Source: Casuarina equisetifolia (Eukaryota; Streptophyta; Magnoliopsida; Fagales; Casuarinaceae). Taken from it: DNA of 64,000 bases. Position 1 is the first letter of the stretch; every line of letters starts with the position of its first letter. Position numbers and translations under genes: made by a program. Positions 62,530-64,000 of this stretch are shown one piece after another. The notes below the pieces were generated by a model. The model did not search any database and was not told the DNA's origin. It was given only the letters and a program-made list of their open reading frames with translations. The stretch covers positions 19,019,931-19,083,930 of the forward strand of contig CM052357.1 in assembly GCA_028551475.1 (NCBI GenBank), in the 5' to 3' direction.

Positions 62530-63011
62530 AATGAACCTTCCAAACACTGGTCAAATCAGAGGCCGCGACTAACACCAAATTCCGAAGACCGTAGAAAGCC
62601 CTAGAAGCTGAAACCACTACGACACTGCCAGTACGAGAGCCCCGTTTGGAGAGAAGATATATGAAGATAAATAAATAAATAGTGTATTTGCTTGTGAAGT
62701 GACTGAAGAAGAGGAGGAGGAGGAGGAGAGATTAAGCGGTGCCGACTGCCAGAAGCTGTGTAGCTGCTGCCGGGGGAAATGTGACAATGAGCGCGGGCTT
62801 TTTCAACTTAGAGATCGGTTTTGTGGTTTAATCCAACGGTTCGACATTCGCAAGGGAAAACCACATTTCAAATATTAAAACCAGTAAGCTACAGTTCACT
62901 TCGCAACCCTTTATTTGCAACACTTTCTAGGTCGACTTTCCCATTCCTTGACTGTTGACAGAATTGTCGCAATAGGATTGGTGGGACATGCAAAATAAAG
63001 GATTTTCATTA
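62530..63011 (-). promoter_or_regulatory. APC4 upstream region, copy C (diverged)
   Basis: Homologous to 26986-27475 but with several small indels (for example loss of AGGTTTC near 62803). The MSA-like TCCAACGGTTC at 62832-62842 and the GAG-rich leader are kept. Homology to A and B stops at about 63011. Confidence 0.5.
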
Positions 63012-64000
63012 GAAGCACCGTGTGTGGGGAGGGCCCATTGTGTTTGTCTTTTGTATTGGCTTTTGGCTATGCACTGGGGTATCGTGAATCTTCTGGAAAT
63101 TCTCTTTCCTATGCGTAGGAGGAGTCGGCAGTATTGAGTTCCCGTTAACGAGCCCTGAATCCTTACCTTTTGTTTGTTTCCTTATAGTTTGTCAACATTC
63201 CGCGTACCAGGAGGTACCGGAAGCAACTTCCTGCAAACACTTCTTCTTTCCAAGGGGCCAGTTACCAGGGCCAAGGCAGCGGAGCAACGATAGCAAAGGG
63301 AGGTAGAAAATACCCGTTTCGTGCAGGAGCAGGTACGCCCGTTCCATCCGACTTGTTGGATCGATCATGATGACACACCCAAGCTTGCATTGATGCGTTT
63401 ATAATAATTTTTTTTTTAAAAAAAAAAAGAGAGCTTGCATTGATATGAACAACATATGGGTTGAATTGATAGTTTGAGTTGACTTAGACTCTTTAACAAA
63501 ACCATGCGTCCAAATTTTCCTAATACACTAACTCAGCCCTAAATTTAACTACATAACTTTATTTGGTAGACGTAACATATGACAACACAAGCCAATTATT
63601 TTGATATCCAACAGAGAAAATTCCCAGTTATTTATGCGTAGTGGACATTACATATGAATTTATCAGCTCTCATGAGTGCCGGACAACGACATAATAATTG
63701 GCAAATTGATAAAACACGCGCAATGGGGGCCCTATTGCTGACCTAAAAGGGTTTGCAAGCTACTGCACATACCTCATCACACGAGGCACATTGAATAGAA
63801 TATGCTTGGCATATAAGTCCAGTTGGGGTTTTCTTCGCCATTCCCGGTGAGCATCCCTATCCTGCAGTACCGTTAAAGTAGGCACGGTATGCACGGATGC
63901 GGACGTGGCAGGTTCCAACGTGGAAATACCTAACGAATAACAGAGATTGCACTCAATACGGAAGGGCTTCTTTACCAATCCAACGGGAGTAGGACGACAA
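63012..64000. other. Unassigned right flank
   Basis: No gene is supportable. A short plus-strand segment near 63240-63290 reads LLSKGPVTRAKAAEQR before a stop, which loosely resembles the C-terminal end of some plant gypsy polyproteins; that is weak. The 72-codon minus-strand open frame at 63760-63978 matches nothing I recognise. A poly-T/poly-A stretch lies at about 63407-63430. Confidence 0.4.

Larger units (their letters stand above)
47426..63011. repeat. Tandem unit copy C (about 15.6 kb, lacks the filler)
   Basis: Third copy. Its left ~7.5 kb is indistinguishable from B. From about 55 kb onward it is diverged from A and B by SNPs and indels, including a private 45-bp tandem duplication at 62119-62208 and a ~50-bp deletion near 61545. 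Homology to A and B ends at about 63011, after which unrelated flanking DNA begins. It is probably the original right edge of the locus. Confidence 0.9.

Noticed and set aside
47426..63011. Copy C as an exact third repeat of the full 17.8-kb unit
   Set aside because: Homology ends at about 63011 without the 2163-bp filler, and the right half is diverged, so C is a shorter and older edge copy.
63760..63978. 72-codon minus-strand open frame near the right edge
   Set aside because: No motif is recognised, and no splice-consistent neighbour is visible within the window. It could be an exon of a gene beyond the edge, but I cannot support it.

Overview
The window is nuclear DNA of a flowering plant, most likely a eudicot. 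It has spliced genes with GT/AG introns, AT-rich introns, plant-specific families (CBP60, plant long-chain-base kinase), simple repeats and a decayed Ty3/gypsy chromovirus. I cannot fix the species; a woody eudicot, possibly Rosaceae, is only a guess.

Left flank (1-12038) holds three single-copy genes: the 5' part of a sphingosine/long-chain-base kinase (minus strand, runs off the left edge), an RRP17/NOL12-type rRNA-processing protein (plus, 4 exons, 207 aa), and a complete calmodulin-binding protein 60 gene (CBP60, plus, 8 exons, 634 aa).

From 11837 to about 63011 the window is a head-to-tail triplication with a unit of about 17.8 kb: copy A 11837-29638, copy B 29639-47425, copy C 47426-63011. 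Each unit starts inside the last exon of CBP60, so B and C carry only its calmodulin-binding tail. Each then has (i) a small minus-strand gene for an unrecognised basic 162-aa protein, with a 7-fold array of MSA-like (AACGG) elements in its presumed promoter, and (ii) a complete 19-exon minus-strand gene for APC4, the WD40 subunit of the anaphase-promoting complex. All three APC4 copies have intact reading frames and splice sites (778, 778 and 775 aa). Copies A and B end with a 2163-bp filler containing a degenerate chromovirus integrase/chromodomain fragment. Copy C lacks the filler and runs into unrelated right-flank DNA (63012-64000).

Variants are distributed as a mosaic. The left of B matches C, the right of B matches A, and the switch falls within about 100 bp at 37370-37474, as expected if a two-copy array became three copies by one unequal crossover. 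The right half of C is a few percent diverged and seems closest to the ancestral APC4. The left half of all three units looks identical, which implies recent homogenisation or an assembly effect. I found no RNA genes, CRISPR arrays or prokaryotic features. The items most worth following are the APC4 triplication, its recombination history, and the small gene with the MSA-like array.
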